Origin: Pseudomonas sp. LS44
GTDB taxonomy: Bacteria > Pseudomonadota > Gammaproteobacteria > Pseudomonadales > Pseudomonadaceae
Assembly: GCF_024730785.1 (NCBI RefSeq)
Contig: NZ_CP102830.1
Coordinates: 2,046,001-2,110,000 of the forward strand
Reading direction: 5' to 3'
Length of the DNA: 64,000 nt
The notes under the pieces are model-generated. The model saw nothing but the letters and a program-made list of their open reading frames with translations. It was not told the DNA's origin and searched no databases. Positions 26,467 through 35,537 of this stretch are shown one piece after another (the first letter of the stretch is position 1; each line of letters opens with the position of its first letter). The translations under genes were made by a program, and so were the position numbers.

Positions 26467-26838
26467 ATGCACTCTCTGATACGCCCGCTGTTCGGAGCCT
26501 TCGCTCTGGCCATGAGCTTCGCCAGTCTGGCCGCCGAGTGCGATGTCGGCGCTGGCCAACAGGCCTTCCAGACCAAATGCGCCGCCTGTCATGCCCTCGA
26601 CGCCGATCACATCGGTCCGCACCTCGCCGGTGTGGTCGGCCGGCCCATCGGTTCGGTGGTGGGCTTCAACTATTCGAGCGACTTGGCCGGGGCGAACAGC
26701 ACCTGGACCGTCGAGCAGCTCGATCGCTGGCTGACCGCTCCCGCAAAGATGTTCCCCGACACGGCAATGGCTTTTGGTGGCCTGCGCAAGGCTGAAGAAC
26801 GGCAAGCAGTGCTCTGTTTCCTGCAGCAACACAGCTAG
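26467..26838 (+). CDS. Class I c-type cytochrome
   Basis: A 123-residue periplasmic cytochrome c. A signal peptide ends at about residue 23. The haem motif CAACH is at residues 38-42 after GQQAFQTK, and a typical class I layout follows: IGPHLAGVVGR near the haem and the axial Met in KMFPDTAMAFGGL. It is the size of cytochromes c550/c552. The neighbouring NicA2-like amine oxidase and the shared operator motif suggest it is the electron acceptor for that enzyme (inference). A start is chosen at the ATG following AAGGAACG. Confidence 0.92.
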   Translation: MHSLIRPLFGAFALAMSFASLAAECDVGAGQQAFQTKCAACHALDADHIGPHLAGVVGRPIGSVVGFNYSSDLAGANSTWTVEQLDRWLTAPAKMFPDTAMAFGGLRKAEERQAVLCFLQQHS

Positions 26839-26926
26839 CCGTCGGCGGCGCAACCCGCCGCCCTCGGAATCGTCCAGCTTGCTGACAGGCTCGCCAGGAT
26901 CACAACAACAAAAAAAGGACCTCCCA

Positions 26927-28714
26927 GTGCATAAACCACACTTCCAGCGCTACCTACTGGCGACCGCGATTTCCATGGCTTCCTTCGGCGCCCACGCCGC
27001 CGCCTTTACGGTCGGCGAGCTGCAGGGCCAGTTCGACTCGGCCCTGTCGGTCGGCGCCAGCTGGGCCACCGAAGACCCCAGCAGCAAGCTGATCGACGGC
27101 AGCAACGGCGGTCGCGGCTTTTCCTCGTCCGGTGATGACGGCCGTCTGAACTTCGAGAAGGGCGAAACCTTCTCGAAAATCTTCAAGGGCGTGCACGACC
27201 TGGAGCTGAGCTACGGCGACACCCGCGCCTTCGTGCGCGGCAAGTACTGGTACGACTTCGAGCTCAAGGACGAAAGCCGGCCGTTCAAGCAGATCAGCGA
27301 TGACGGTCGCGAAATGTCCGCGCGCTCCTCCGGTGCGCAGATCCTCGACGCCTTCATCTCGCAACGCTACGAGCTGGCCGAGCACCCCGGCGACCTGCGT
27401 GTCGGCAAGCAGGTGGTGAGCTGGGGCGAAAGCCTGTTCATCGGCAACTCGATCAACTCGATCAACCCTCTCGATGTCGCTGCGCTGCGCCGTCCGGGCG
27501 CCGAGCTCAAGGAAGGCTTGATCCCGGTCAACATGATCTACGTCGCCCAGGGCTTGACCGAGAACCTGAGCCTCGAGGGCTTCTACCAGCTGGAGTGGAA
27601 ACCCTACGCACTGGATAACTGCGGCACCTTCTTCGGCGCCGATCCGGTGGCCAAGGGCTGTAACAACAACCTCAACGGCGGCATGGCCGGCATCGCGCCG
27701 CTCGAACCGATCGCCGCCGCCGCGGGCCTGGGCTTTGACGTCACCGACCCGGAAGGGGTGGTCATCCGCCGCGAACAAAACAACGATCCGCGCGACAGCG
27801 GTCAGTACGGCATGGCGTTGCGCTGGCTGGGCGATGGCGTGGAGTACGGCGCCTATTACCTCAACTATCACTCGCGCGCGCCGCGTTTCAGCCTGCGCAC
27901 CGCCAGCGGCGTGACCGACTTCATCAACAACGACCCGGGCTTCGCCGCGCTCGGCGACCCCGACCTGCAATTCGCCCTTGGCCTGGCGACCGGTGCCGGC
28001 AACACCAGCTACTTCCTCGATTACCCGGAAGACATTCATCTGTATGGCGCCAGCTTCGCCACCGAGCTGCCCACCGGCACGGCCTGGAGCGGCGAGATCA
28101 GCTACCGGCCCAACGCGCCGATCAGCATCAACACCGCCGACCTGTTCGGTGGCGCGCTGAACCCGACCTTCAGCGCCCTCACCGGCGGCGCTGTCCTCGA
28201 ACCGACCGTGCGGGCCGAGGAAGGCCAGGTCCTGCAGGGCTGGAAGCGCAAGGAGGTGACCCAGGCGCAGACCACCTTCTTGCATCTGTTCGACCCGGTG
28301 CTGGGGGCCACTTCGCTGAGCCTCGCGGTTGAAGTGGGCCTCACCCATGTTGGTGGCCTGGAGTCGCTGGAAACTCAGCGCTACGGCCGCGACTCGGTAT
28401 ACGGCGACATCGTCCAGGGCGGCCGCCACGGCTACTACACGGCGAACTCCTGGGGCTACCGCGCCTTCACCAACCTCAAGTACAGCGACGTGTTCGCCGG
28501 GGTGAACCTGGCACCCAACCTGTTCTGGTCACACGACGTCGACGGCTACGGCCCGGTGTTCAACCAAGGTTCCAAGTCCGTTGGCCTGGGCCTCGATGCC
28601 GACTACCGCAACACCTATACAGCCAGCCTCAGTTACACCAACAACTTCGGTGGTGATTTCAATACCGACGTCGACCGTGACTTCGTTTCGCTGAGCTTCG
28701 GCGTGAACTTCTAA
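26927..28714 (+). CDS. DUF1302 family outer-membrane protein
   Basis: A 595-residue protein with a signal peptide (SMASFGAHAAAF) and beta-barrel character throughout, ending SLSFGVNF with a C-terminal Phe. The region LRVGKQVVSWGESLFIGNSI matches the DUF1302 signature (GRQxVxWGE). The GTG start has AAAAAGGA ahead. DUF1302 proteins usually sit beside a DUF1329 gene, as here, and occur in clusters for degradation of steroids, terpenes and other hydrophobic compounds, where a role in uptake is suspected. A second member lies in this window at 38.9 kb. Confidence 0.9.
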   Translation: MHKPHFQRYLLATAISMASFGAHAAAFTVGELQGQFDSALSVGASWATEDPSSKLIDGSNGGRGFSSSGDDGRLNFEKGETFSKIFKGVHDLELSYGDTRAFVRGKYWYDFELKDESRPFKQISDDGREMSARSSGAQILDAFISQRYELAEHPGDLRVGKQVVSWGESLFIGNSINSINPLDVAALRRPGAELKEGLIPVNMIYVAQGLTENLSLEGFYQLEWKPYALDNCGTFFGADPVAKGCNNNLNGGMAGIAPLEPIAAAAGLGFDVTDPEGVVIRREQNNDPRDSGQYGMALRWLGDGVEYGAYYLNYHSRAPRFSLRTASGVTDFINNDPGFAALGDPDLQFALGLATGAGNTSYFLDYPEDIHLYGASFATELPTGTAWSGEISYRPNAPISINTADLFGGALNPTFSALTGGAVLEPTVRAEEGQVLQGWKRKEVTQAQTTFLHLFDPVLGATSLSLAVEVGLTHVGGLESLETQRYGRDSVYGDIVQGGRHGYYTANSWGYRAFTNLKYSDVFAGVNLAPNLFWSHDVDGYGPVFNQGSKSVGLGLDADYRNTYTASLSYTNNFGGDFNTDVDRDFVSLSFGVNF

Positions 28715-28734
28715 GCATTCCCAGGAGCAAAATA

Positions 28735-30102
28735 ATGAATAAATTCCTGCAAAACAGCTGCATCCTGGCTTTGAGCCTGCTCGCCGGCCAGGTGATGGCA
28801 GCGGTCTCCGCCGACCAAGCCGCCCAGCTCGGCACCACCCTCACCCCGCTAGGCGCGCAGAAAGAAGCCAACGCCGACGGCAGCATCCCGGCCTGGACCG
28901 GCGGGCTGCCGAAGGACGCTGGCGCAGTGGCGGCCAACGGCTTCCTGGCCAACCCGTTCGCCGGCGAAAAGCCGCTGTTGGTGATTACCGCAGCCAATGC
29001 CGCGGAATACCGGGACAAGTTGACCGATGGTCAGATGGCGATGTTCAAGCGCTACCCGGACAGCTATCGCATTCCGGTCTACCCGTCCCATCGCACCGCC
29101 ACGGTGCCGGCCGCCATCCAGGAAGCAGCGCGCAAAAGCGCGCTGCAGGTCGAGGAGGTCAACGGCGGGGATGGCCTGGCCAACTTTGCGCAGAGTGGCT
29201 ACTACGCCTTCCCGATTCCGAAGAATGGCGTCGAGGTGCTGTGGAACCACGTCACCCGTTACTTGGGCGGCAACTATTCGCGCAGCTACATCCAGGTCAC
29301 CCCGCAGGTGAACGGTGCCTACACGCCGGTACGCTTCTTGGAGGAGCAGGTCTATCCGGAACAAGTCGCCGATTTCCCGGCGGACAAGAAGGGCAGCATC
29401 CTGTACCTGGTCAAGCAGCGGGTGACCGCGCCGGCGCGTCTGGCCGGCACCGCCGTGCTCGCTCATGAGACGCTCAACCAGATCACCGAGCCGCGCCTGG
29501 CCTGGATCTACAACGCCGGCCAGCGCCGCGTGCGGCGAGCGCCGCAGGTCGCCTACGACGGCCCGGGCACCGCTTCCGACGGCTTGCGCACCGCCGACAA
29601 CCTGGACATGTTCAACGGCGCCCCGGACCGCTACGACTGGAAGCTGGTGGGCAAAAAGGAACTGTATATCCCGTACAACAGCTACGCGCTGGAGTCCCCG
29701 GCGCTCAAGTACGACGACATCATCAAGGCCGGCCACATCAATCCTGAGCACACCCGCTACGAGCTGCACCGGGTCTGGGAAGTCGTGGCGACCCTCAAGT
29801 CGGGCTCCCGGCACATTTACTCCAAGCGCCACATGTACCTCGACGAGGACACCTGGCAGATCGCCGAGGTTGACCACTATGACGGTCGCGGGCAGTTGTG
29901 GCGCGTCGCCGAAGGCCATGCGCTGTACAACTACCAGCAGCAGACTAGCTATCTGGCGGTCGAGGCGCTGTACGACCTGATGTCCAGTCGCTACCTGGCG
30001 CTCGGCATGCGTAACCAGGAGCCGAGCACCACGACGTTCGGAGTGGAGGCGAAGTACTTCGACTTCACCCCGGCCGCCCTGCGCACGGACGGTCTGCGCT
30101 AG
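28735..30102 (+). CDS. DUF1329 family periplasmic/outer-membrane-associated protein
   Basis: A 455-residue exported protein starting 20 bp after the DUF1302 gene, with GGAG before the ATG. The signal peptide ends QVMAAVS. DUF1329 features include LTPLGAQKEANADGSIPAWTGG at the N-terminus, the PEPRLAW-like segment (TEPRLAWIYNAGQRRVRRAPQVAYD) and the LYIPYNSY and YELHRVWEV stretches. The fold is thought to resemble LolB-type lipid-binding domains, which fits a role in carrying hydrophobic molecules across the periplasm (inference). It is cotranscribed with the DUF1302 gene. Confidence 0.92.
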   Translation: MNKFLQNSCILALSLLAGQVMAAVSADQAAQLGTTLTPLGAQKEANADGSIPAWTGGLPKDAGAVAANGFLANPFAGEKPLLVITAANAAEYRDKLTDGQMAMFKRYPDSYRIPVYPSHRTATVPAAIQEAARKSALQVEEVNGGDGLANFAQSGYYAFPIPKNGVEVLWNHVTRYLGGNYSRSYIQVTPQVNGAYTPVRFLEEQVYPEQVADFPADKKGSILYLVKQRVTAPARLAGTAVLAHETLNQITEPRLAWIYNAGQRRVRRAPQVAYDGPGTASDGLRTADNLDMFNGAPDRYDWKLVGKKELYIPYNSYALESPALKYDDIIKAGHINPEHTRYELHRVWEVVATLKSGSRHIYSKRHMYLDEDTWQIAEVDHYDGRGQLWRVAEGHALYNYQQQTSYLAVEALYDLMSSRYLALGMRNQEPSTTTFGVEAKYFDFTPAALRTDGLR

Positions 30103-30136
30103 CCGTCACTCTCGAGGGTAAGAGGTAAGTGAGACC

Positions 30137-30170
30137 AGTGGCCGTGCGAGGGCAAACCTCCACGGCCACT
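30137..30170 (+). terminator. Hairpin after the DUF1302-DUF1329 pair
   Basis: A 10-bp perfect inverted repeat AGTGGCCGTG/CACGGCCACT with a 14-base loop is followed by TTGCCATTCT. It probably ends the DUF1302-DUF1329 transcript. Confidence 0.5.
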
Positions 30171-30321
30171 TTGCCATTCTGGCGCGGCGCCCGTGCTTGA
30201 CGCGACGCCCCCCTCGGAGGGAGGGGTGTCCGCGTTACCCGGCCCTCCTACTGTTCAGGCCCTAGGGCAGGGTGGCTATCGCTGCCCGGCCATTAATTCG
30301 ATTCGAACCGGAGACGCCGAT

Positions 30322-31875
30322 ATGGCTCGTATAGGAAAGCTGCTGTGTGCCTTGGCACTGGCAGGCGCAACAGTGAGTGCGCATGCAGCGGACAAACCCA
30401 ACGTCCTGGTGATTTTTGGCGATGACGTCGGCTACTACAACCTGAGTGCCTACAACCAGGGCATGATGGGTTACGAGACGCCGAACATCGACCGTATCGC
30501 CAACGAGGGCGCGTTGTTCACCCACGCCTACGGCGAGCAGTCCTGCACCGCCGGCCGTTCGGCTTTCGCCCTCGGCGAGCACCCGTTCCGCACCGGCCTG
30601 CTGACCATCGGCATGCCCGGCGCCCAGCACGGCATCCCTGACTGGGCGCCGACCATCGGCGACGTGATGAAACAGCAGGGCTACACCACCGGCCAGTTCG
30701 GCAAGAACCACCTGGGCGACCGCGACAAGCACCTGCCGACCAACCACGGCTTCGACGAATTCTTCGGCAACCTCTACCACCTGAATGCCGAGGAAGAGCC
30801 GGAGGGCTACTACTATCCGAAGGATCCGGCGTTCCGCAAAAAATACGGCCCGCGTGGGGTGATCCATAGCTATGCCGACGGCAAGATCGAAGACACCGGC
30901 CCGCTGAACCGCAGGCGCATGGAAACCGTCGACGGCGAATTCGTCCAGGCCGCCGAGAACTTCATCGACAAGGCGCACCAGGCGGATAAACCCTTCTTCG
31001 TCTGGTTCAACAGCACACGCATGCACAGTTGGACCCACCTGAGTAAGGACTACGACGGCAAGACCGGCATCGGCCTGTACCCGGACGGCATGCTCGAGCA
31101 CGACGACCACGTCGGCCGGCTGCTGAACAAGCTCGACGAGCTGGGCATCGCCGACAACACCATCATCGTCTACACCACCGACAACGGCGCGCAGAAAGCG
31201 ACTTGGCCGGATGGCGGCAGCTCGCCGTTCCATGGCGAAAAGGGCAGCAGCAACGAAGGCGGCCACCGCGTGCCGCTGCTGGTTAAGTGGCCGGGCGTGC
31301 TCAAGCCGGGTAGCCATTTCAACAACATGATCGCTCACAACGACTGGATGCCGACCCTGGCCGCCGCCGCCGGTGCCGCGAGTCTGGTCGCCGAGATGGC
31401 CAAAGGCAGCGAGCTGAATGGCAAGCAGTTCAAGGTGCACTTGGACGGCTACAACTTCCTGCCGTTCTTCAAAGGTGAGGCCAAGGACAGCCCGCGCGAG
31501 GAGTACTTCTACTTCTCCCAGGCCGGCGAGCTGAACGCGCTGCGCTGGAAAGACTGGAAGGTCAGCTTCGCCCAGACGGAAGGCTCGGTCGGCTCGGGAT
31601 CGCGCAAGGTCACCAACTGGCCGCAGATCGTCAACCTGAAGGCCGACCCGTTCGAAACCGCGCAACGCGAATCCAGCCTGTTCACCCGCTGGAAGGGCGA
31701 CCAGATGTGGTTGTTCGTGCCGGTTCAGGCGCAGATTCAGGCGTTCATGGCGACCATCCCGCAGTACCCATTCCAGGAGGGCGTCAGCCTGAATCCGGCC
31801 AACATCAGCTATCAGAGCCTGGCCGTTAAGCAGGCAATGATGAAACTGCAGAAGCTGGCGCCACCTGCCAACTAA
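30322..31875 (+). CDS. Arylsulfatase (type I, C-x-A-x-R active site)
   Basis: A 517-residue exported sulfatase with a signal peptide ending SAHA. Metal ligands are in VLVIFGDDVGYYN (Asp34-Asp35), the formylglycine site is QSCTAGRSAF with Cys75 in a C-x-A-x-R context, and GQFGKNHLGDRDKHLPT and VYTTDNGAQ supply the remaining active-site residues. The SPFHGEKGSSNEGGHRVP region is typical of bacterial arylsulfatases. Little similarity to the 24.9-kb sulfatase outside motifs is visible, so this is a separate subfamily. It stands alone with a strong terminator after it, downstream of a likely transport pair. Confidence 0.92.
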   Translation: MARIGKLLCALALAGATVSAHAADKPNVLVIFGDDVGYYNLSAYNQGMMGYETPNIDRIANEGALFTHAYGEQSCTAGRSAFALGEHPFRTGLLTIGMPGAQHGIPDWAPTIGDVMKQQGYTTGQFGKNHLGDRDKHLPTNHGFDEFFGNLYHLNAEEEPEGYYYPKDPAFRKKYGPRGVIHSYADGKIEDTGPLNRRRMETVDGEFVQAAENFIDKAHQADKPFFVWFNSTRMHSWTHLSKDYDGKTGIGLYPDGMLEHDDHVGRLLNKLDELGIADNTIIVYTTDNGAQKATWPDGGSSPFHGEKGSSNEGGHRVPLLVKWPGVLKPGSHFNNMIAHNDWMPTLAAAAGAASLVAEMAKGSELNGKQFKVHLDGYNFLPFFKGEAKDSPREEYFYFSQAGELNALRWKDWKVSFAQTEGSVGSGSRKVTNWPQIVNLKADPFETAQRESSLFTRWKGDQMWLFVPVQAQIQAFMATIPQYPFQEGVSLNPANISYQSLAVKQAMMKLQKLAPPAN

Positions 31876-31892
31876 GCGAGTGGTTCTCCAGA

Positions 31893-31917
31893 AAGCCGGG
31901 CCTCGCCCGGCTTTTTT
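31893..31917 (+). terminator. Rho-independent terminator of the arylsulfatase gene
   Basis: The GC-rich stem AGCCGGGC/GCCCGGCT, with a short loop and a TTTTTT tail, lies about 20 bp after the stop. Confidence 0.88.
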
Positions 31918-32133
31918 ATGTCTGTCGAACGCCCAGTTATGTCCCCCGGCCGGCCCCGCAAAGCCGTAGCCAGGGAAGGCGCAGGCCACTGCCGGGGCTG
32001 CTGTTTTCCTCGCCATTTCTGCCCCCTCAGAGGGAGGGGGCGGTGGCGGAGAGCGAACCTGTAGGGTAATGAACAGAGCGCTCCGCGACACAAGCGCGGA
32101 GGCTGTCGAAGTAACCCATTTGAGGCTCTTCCA

Positions 32134-33285
32134 ATGCTATCGATGGCATTCAATACCACCCGCTCGATGATCATCGAGCGCGGTGCCGCCACCCGTCTCG
32201 CCGCACAGGTGCGCAACCTGGGTGGCAGCTCCGTGCTGCTGGTCACCGATGCCGGTGTCGTGGCCGCTGGCCTGCTCGACCCGGTGCTGGCCGGTTTTTC
32301 CGCGGCGGGCGTCCCGGTCCGGGTGTTCGCCGACGTGCTGGCCGACCCACCGGAGTCGGTGATCCTCGCCGCAGTGGAGGCGGGTAGGGCCTGTGGCGCG
32401 GATTGCGTGGTCGGCTTTGGCGGCGGCAGTTCGCTGGATGCCGCCAAGCTGGCCGCCTTGCTCATCCGCGGCGGCGAAGAGCTGGCGCAGATCTACGGGA
32501 TCAATGTGAGCAAGGGTCAACGCCTGCCGCTGATCCTGGTGCCGACCACCGCTGGCACCGGCTCCGAGGTGACCTCGGTGTCGGTGGTCACTACCGGTGC
32601 CGGCGAGAAGAACGTGGTTTATTCGCCGACCCTGTTGCCGGACTTGGCGGTGCTGGATGCTGACCTGACGCTCGGCCTGCCGGCGCATATCACCGCGGCG
32701 ACCGGCATCGATGCCATGGTTCACGCGGTGGAGGCCTACACCAGCCGCAACCTGAAGAACCCGATCTCCGACTGCCTGGCGCGTGAGGCACTGTGCCTGC
32801 TGTCCGGCAGCATCCACCAGGCCTGCCGCGACGGCGCCGATCTGGTCGCGCGGGAAAACATGCTGCTCGGCGCCTGTCTGGCCGGCATGGCGTTCGCCAA
32901 CTCGCCGGTGGCCGCCGTGCACGCGCTGGCGTATCCGCTCGGCGCGCGTTTCCACGTGCCGCACGGGGTGTCCAACGCCCTGGTGCTCGGCCCGGTGATG
33001 CGCTTCAACCTCGACACCGTGGCGCCGCTGTACGCGCAACTGGCCGAGATCGTGCTGCCCACTGTGACCGGCAGCGATCAGGAAAAAGCTCGTGCTTTGG
33101 CCGAACACCTGGGCGGCCTGGCCGGTGCGCTGCAACTGCCGACCCGGCTGCGCGACGTGGGCATCGGCGAGGCCGATATCGAGGCCCTGGCGCTGGATGC
33201 GATGAAGCAGCAGCGCCTGCTCGGCAACAACCCGCGCGAGGTCCAGCTGGACGACGTACGCGCCATCTACCGAGAAGTACTATGA
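32134..33285 (+). CDS. Iron-containing alcohol dehydrogenase
   Basis: A 383-residue group III (Fe-type) alcohol dehydrogenase. The NAD(P)-binding GGGSSLDAAK motif, PTTAGTGSEVT, and the metal-binding stretch FHVPHGVSNALVL with conserved His residues are visible, together with AVHALAYPLGARFHVPHG. The enzyme interconverts alcohols and aldehydes. It is first in a five-gene operon (thioesterase, aldehyde dehydrogenase, two beta-lactamase-fold proteins), with its stop overlapping the next ATG, so it likely oxidises an alcohol freed by one of the sulfatases (inference). Confidence 0.93.
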   Translation: MLSMAFNTTRSMIIERGAATRLAAQVRNLGGSSVLLVTDAGVVAAGLLDPVLAGFSAAGVPVRVFADVLADPPESVILAAVEAGRACGADCVVGFGGGSSLDAAKLAALLIRGGEELAQIYGINVSKGQRLPLILVPTTAGTGSEVTSVSVVTTGAGEKNVVYSPTLLPDLAVLDADLTLGLPAHITAATGIDAMVHAVEAYTSRNLKNPISDCLAREALCLLSGSIHQACRDGADLVARENMLLGACLAGMAFANSPVAAVHALAYPLGARFHVPHGVSNALVLGPVMRFNLDTVAPLYAQLAEIVLPTVTGSDQEKARALAEHLGGLAGALQLPTRLRDVGIGEADIEALALDAMKQQRLLGNNPREVQLDDVRAIYREVL

Positions 33286-33719
33286 GCACCAAAGCCCACC
33301 GTCCACGCCGGGAGGATTTCCGACGCTCCTACACCCTCGGCACGCGCTGGGGCGACCACGATTCTTATGGCCATGTGCAGAACGTCGTCTACTACTCGTT
33401 CTTCGATTCGGCGATCACCCAGTTCCTGGTCGAGCAGGGCACCCTGGACATCGACAACAGCCCGGTCATCGGCCTGATCGTCGAGTCGAGCTGCACGTTC
33501 TTTTCGCCGATCACCTTCCCCGATCAGGTGCACGTCGGCCTGCGTATCGCCCACCTGGGCAACAGCAGCGCCCGCTACGAGCTCGGCGTCTTTCGCAATG
33601 ACGAGACCGAGGCTTCCGCGCTCGGTTACGTGGTTTACGTGTATGTCGATCGGGCCAGCAACAAGCCGGTCGCCATACCCCCACTGGTGCGCGCCGAGCT
33701 GAGCACCCTGACCGACTAG
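33282..33719 (+). CDS. Acyl-CoA thioesterase, 4HBT hotdog fold
   Basis: A 145-residue single-hotdog thioesterase. The motif RWGDHDSYGHVQNVVYYSFF contains the conserved catalytic-loop Asp and the GH(V)N segment of the YbgC/4-hydroxybenzoyl-CoA thioesterase family, and IVESSCTFFSPITFPD is the central strand region. It is translationally coupled to the Fe-alcohol dehydrogenase (4-bp overlap). It may release CoA esters made in the same pathway. Confidence 0.88.
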   Translation: MSTKAHRPRREDFRRSYTLGTRWGDHDSYGHVQNVVYYSFFDSAITQFLVEQGTLDIDNSPVIGLIVESSCTFFSPITFPDQVHVGLRIAHLGNSSARYELGVFRNDETEASALGYVVYVYVDRASNKPVAIPPLVRAELSTLTD

Positions 33720-33807
33720 TCCTCGCTTCCCAGGCGTCCCCGTCACCGCCGAGCGGCTGGCGGGGCTCGCCGACCCTTCCTATCCCTATCAGCGTGCAGG
33801 AAATGCC

Positions 33808-35391
33808 ATGTCCCTCACCGGTCACAATTTCATCGCGGGCGCTCGCAGCGCTGCCGGCGACGTTTGTCTGAACAGCTTCGATGCCAGCACCGGCGAGCCG
33901 TTGCCCTGTCACTTCGCGCAGGCCACCGCCGCCGAAGTCGATGCCGCCGCCCTGGCTGCCGAGGCCGCCTACCCAGAGTTCCGCGCCCTGGCGCCCGCGC
34001 GCCGCGCCGAGTTTCTCGACGCCATCGCCAGCGAACTGGATGCGCTGGGCGACGCCTTTCTCGCCACCGTGACTCGTGAAACCGCGTTGCCGCCGGCGCG
34101 CGTGCTGAGCGAGCGGACGCGCACCAGCAACCAGATGCGCCTGTTCGCCGAGGCTCTGCGGCGTGGCGACTTCCTCGGCGCGCGGATCGACCGTGCACAG
34201 CCCGCGCGGCAACCAGTGTCACGTGCGGATCTGCGCCAGTGCCGCCTCGGGGTTGGCCCGGTGGCGGTATTCGGCGCCGCCAACTTTCCGTTGGCGTTCT
34301 CCACCGCCGGCGGCGATACCGCTGCGGCGCTGGCCGCCGGCTGCCCGGTGATCGTCAAAGCACACAGCGGCCACATGGCCACCGCCGAGTACGTGGCCGG
34401 CGCCATCGTCCGCGCCGCCGCAGCGACCGGCATGCCCGCCGGGGTGTTCAGCATGATCTATGGCGGCGGCGTCGGTGAGCTGCTGGTCAAGCATCCGGCG
34501 ATTCAGGCGGTCGGTTTCACCGGTTCGCTCAAGGGCGGCCGCGCGCTGTGCGACATGGCCGCGGCGCGCCCGCAACCGATCCCGGTATTTGCCGAGATGA
34601 GCAGCATTAATCCGGTAATCATGCTGCCCGAAGCGCTGAAGCTGCGCGGCGAGCGCATCGCCACAGAGCTGGCTGCGTCCGTGGTAATGGGTTGCGGGCA
34701 GTTCTGCACCAACCCGGGCCTGGTCCTGGGCATCCGCTCGCCGGAGTTCACGGCCTTCCTCGCGCAACTCACCGCGCGCATGGCCGACCAGCCGGCGCAG
34801 ACCATGCTCAACGCCGGCATCCTGCGCAGCTACGAGCACGGCGTAGCGGCCCTGCATGCGCACCCCGCCGTGCGCCATCTGGCTGGCGCGCCGCAGGCCG
34901 GCCGGCAAGCGCAGGCGCAGTTGTTCCAAGCTGACGCCAGCCTGCTGCTGAGCAGCGACGAATTGCTCCAGGAGGAGGTCTTCGGGCCGCTCACCGTGGT
35001 GGTCGAAGTGGCCGATGCCGCCGAGCTGCAGCGCGCCTTGCAGGGCCTGCGCGGGCAGTTGGCCGCCACGCTGATCGGTGAACCTGCCGATCTGCAGGGT
35101 TTCCGCCACCTGGTGCCGCTGCTCGAGCACAAGGCCGGGCGCTTGCTGGTCAACGGCTACCCGACCGGCGTGGAAGTCTGCGACGCGATGGTGCATGGCG
35201 GCCCCTATCCGGCCACCTCGGATGCCCGCGGCACCTCGGTCGGCACCGTGGCGATCGACCGCTTCCTGCGCCCGCTGTGCTACCAGAACTACCCCGACGA
35301 GCTGCTGCCCGACGCCCTCCAGGACGCCAACCCGCTGGGCCTGTTGCGCCTGGTCGACGGCGTGCCGAGCCGAGATCCAATTCAGCGCTAA
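33808..35391 (+). CDS. Aldehyde dehydrogenase (NADP+), ketoglutarate-semialdehyde-DH-like
   Basis: A 527-residue aldehyde dehydrogenase of the long NADP-type subfamily related to alpha-ketoglutaric semialdehyde dehydrogenases. Signatures include the N-terminal GHNFIAGARSAAG, VAVFGAANFPLAFSTAGGDT, the catalytic Glu in FAEMSSINPV, the catalytic Cys in MGCGQFCTNPGLV and the C-terminal LVNGYPTGVEV. AGGAAA precedes the ATG. Within this operon it would oxidise the aldehyde made by the Fe-alcohol dehydrogenase; the true substrate is not predictable from sequence alone. Confidence 0.9.
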   Translation: MSLTGHNFIAGARSAAGDVCLNSFDASTGEPLPCHFAQATAAEVDAAALAAEAAYPEFRALAPARRAEFLDAIASELDALGDAFLATVTRETALPPARVLSERTRTSNQMRLFAEALRRGDFLGARIDRAQPARQPVSRADLRQCRLGVGPVAVFGAANFPLAFSTAGGDTAAALAAGCPVIVKAHSGHMATAEYVAGAIVRAAAATGMPAGVFSMIYGGGVGELLVKHPAIQAVGFTGSLKGGRALCDMAAARPQPIPVFAEMSSINPVIMLPEALKLRGERIATELAASVVMGCGQFCTNPGLVLGIRSPEFTAFLAQLTARMADQPAQTMLNAGILRSYEHGVAALHAHPAVRHLAGAPQAGRQAQAQLFQADASLLLSSDELLQEEVFGPLTVVVEVADAAELQRALQGLRGQLAATLIGEPADLQGFRHLVPLLEHKAGRLLVNGYPTGVEVCDAMVHGGPYPATSDARGTSVGTVAIDRFLRPLCYQNYPDELLPDALQDANPLGLLRLVDGVPSRDPIQR

Positions 35392-35537
35392 AAGGAAAAG
35401 CTAAAAGAAAAAGAAAGTGCCGTTGCCAATTCCGCGGCGCCGGCGTTCGTCTCTTCCCCTCTTCAGGAGGGGGGCGGGGTTGGCGCTGGTCACTCTATCT
35501 TGGGCCATCAGAAAAACCCGCTGCCGGTGGTAGCGGG

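Noticed and set aside
30262..32091. A 609-residue minus-strand frame
   Set aside because: It lies wholly opposite the arylsulfatase with its intact active site; no ribosome site or recognisable motif.
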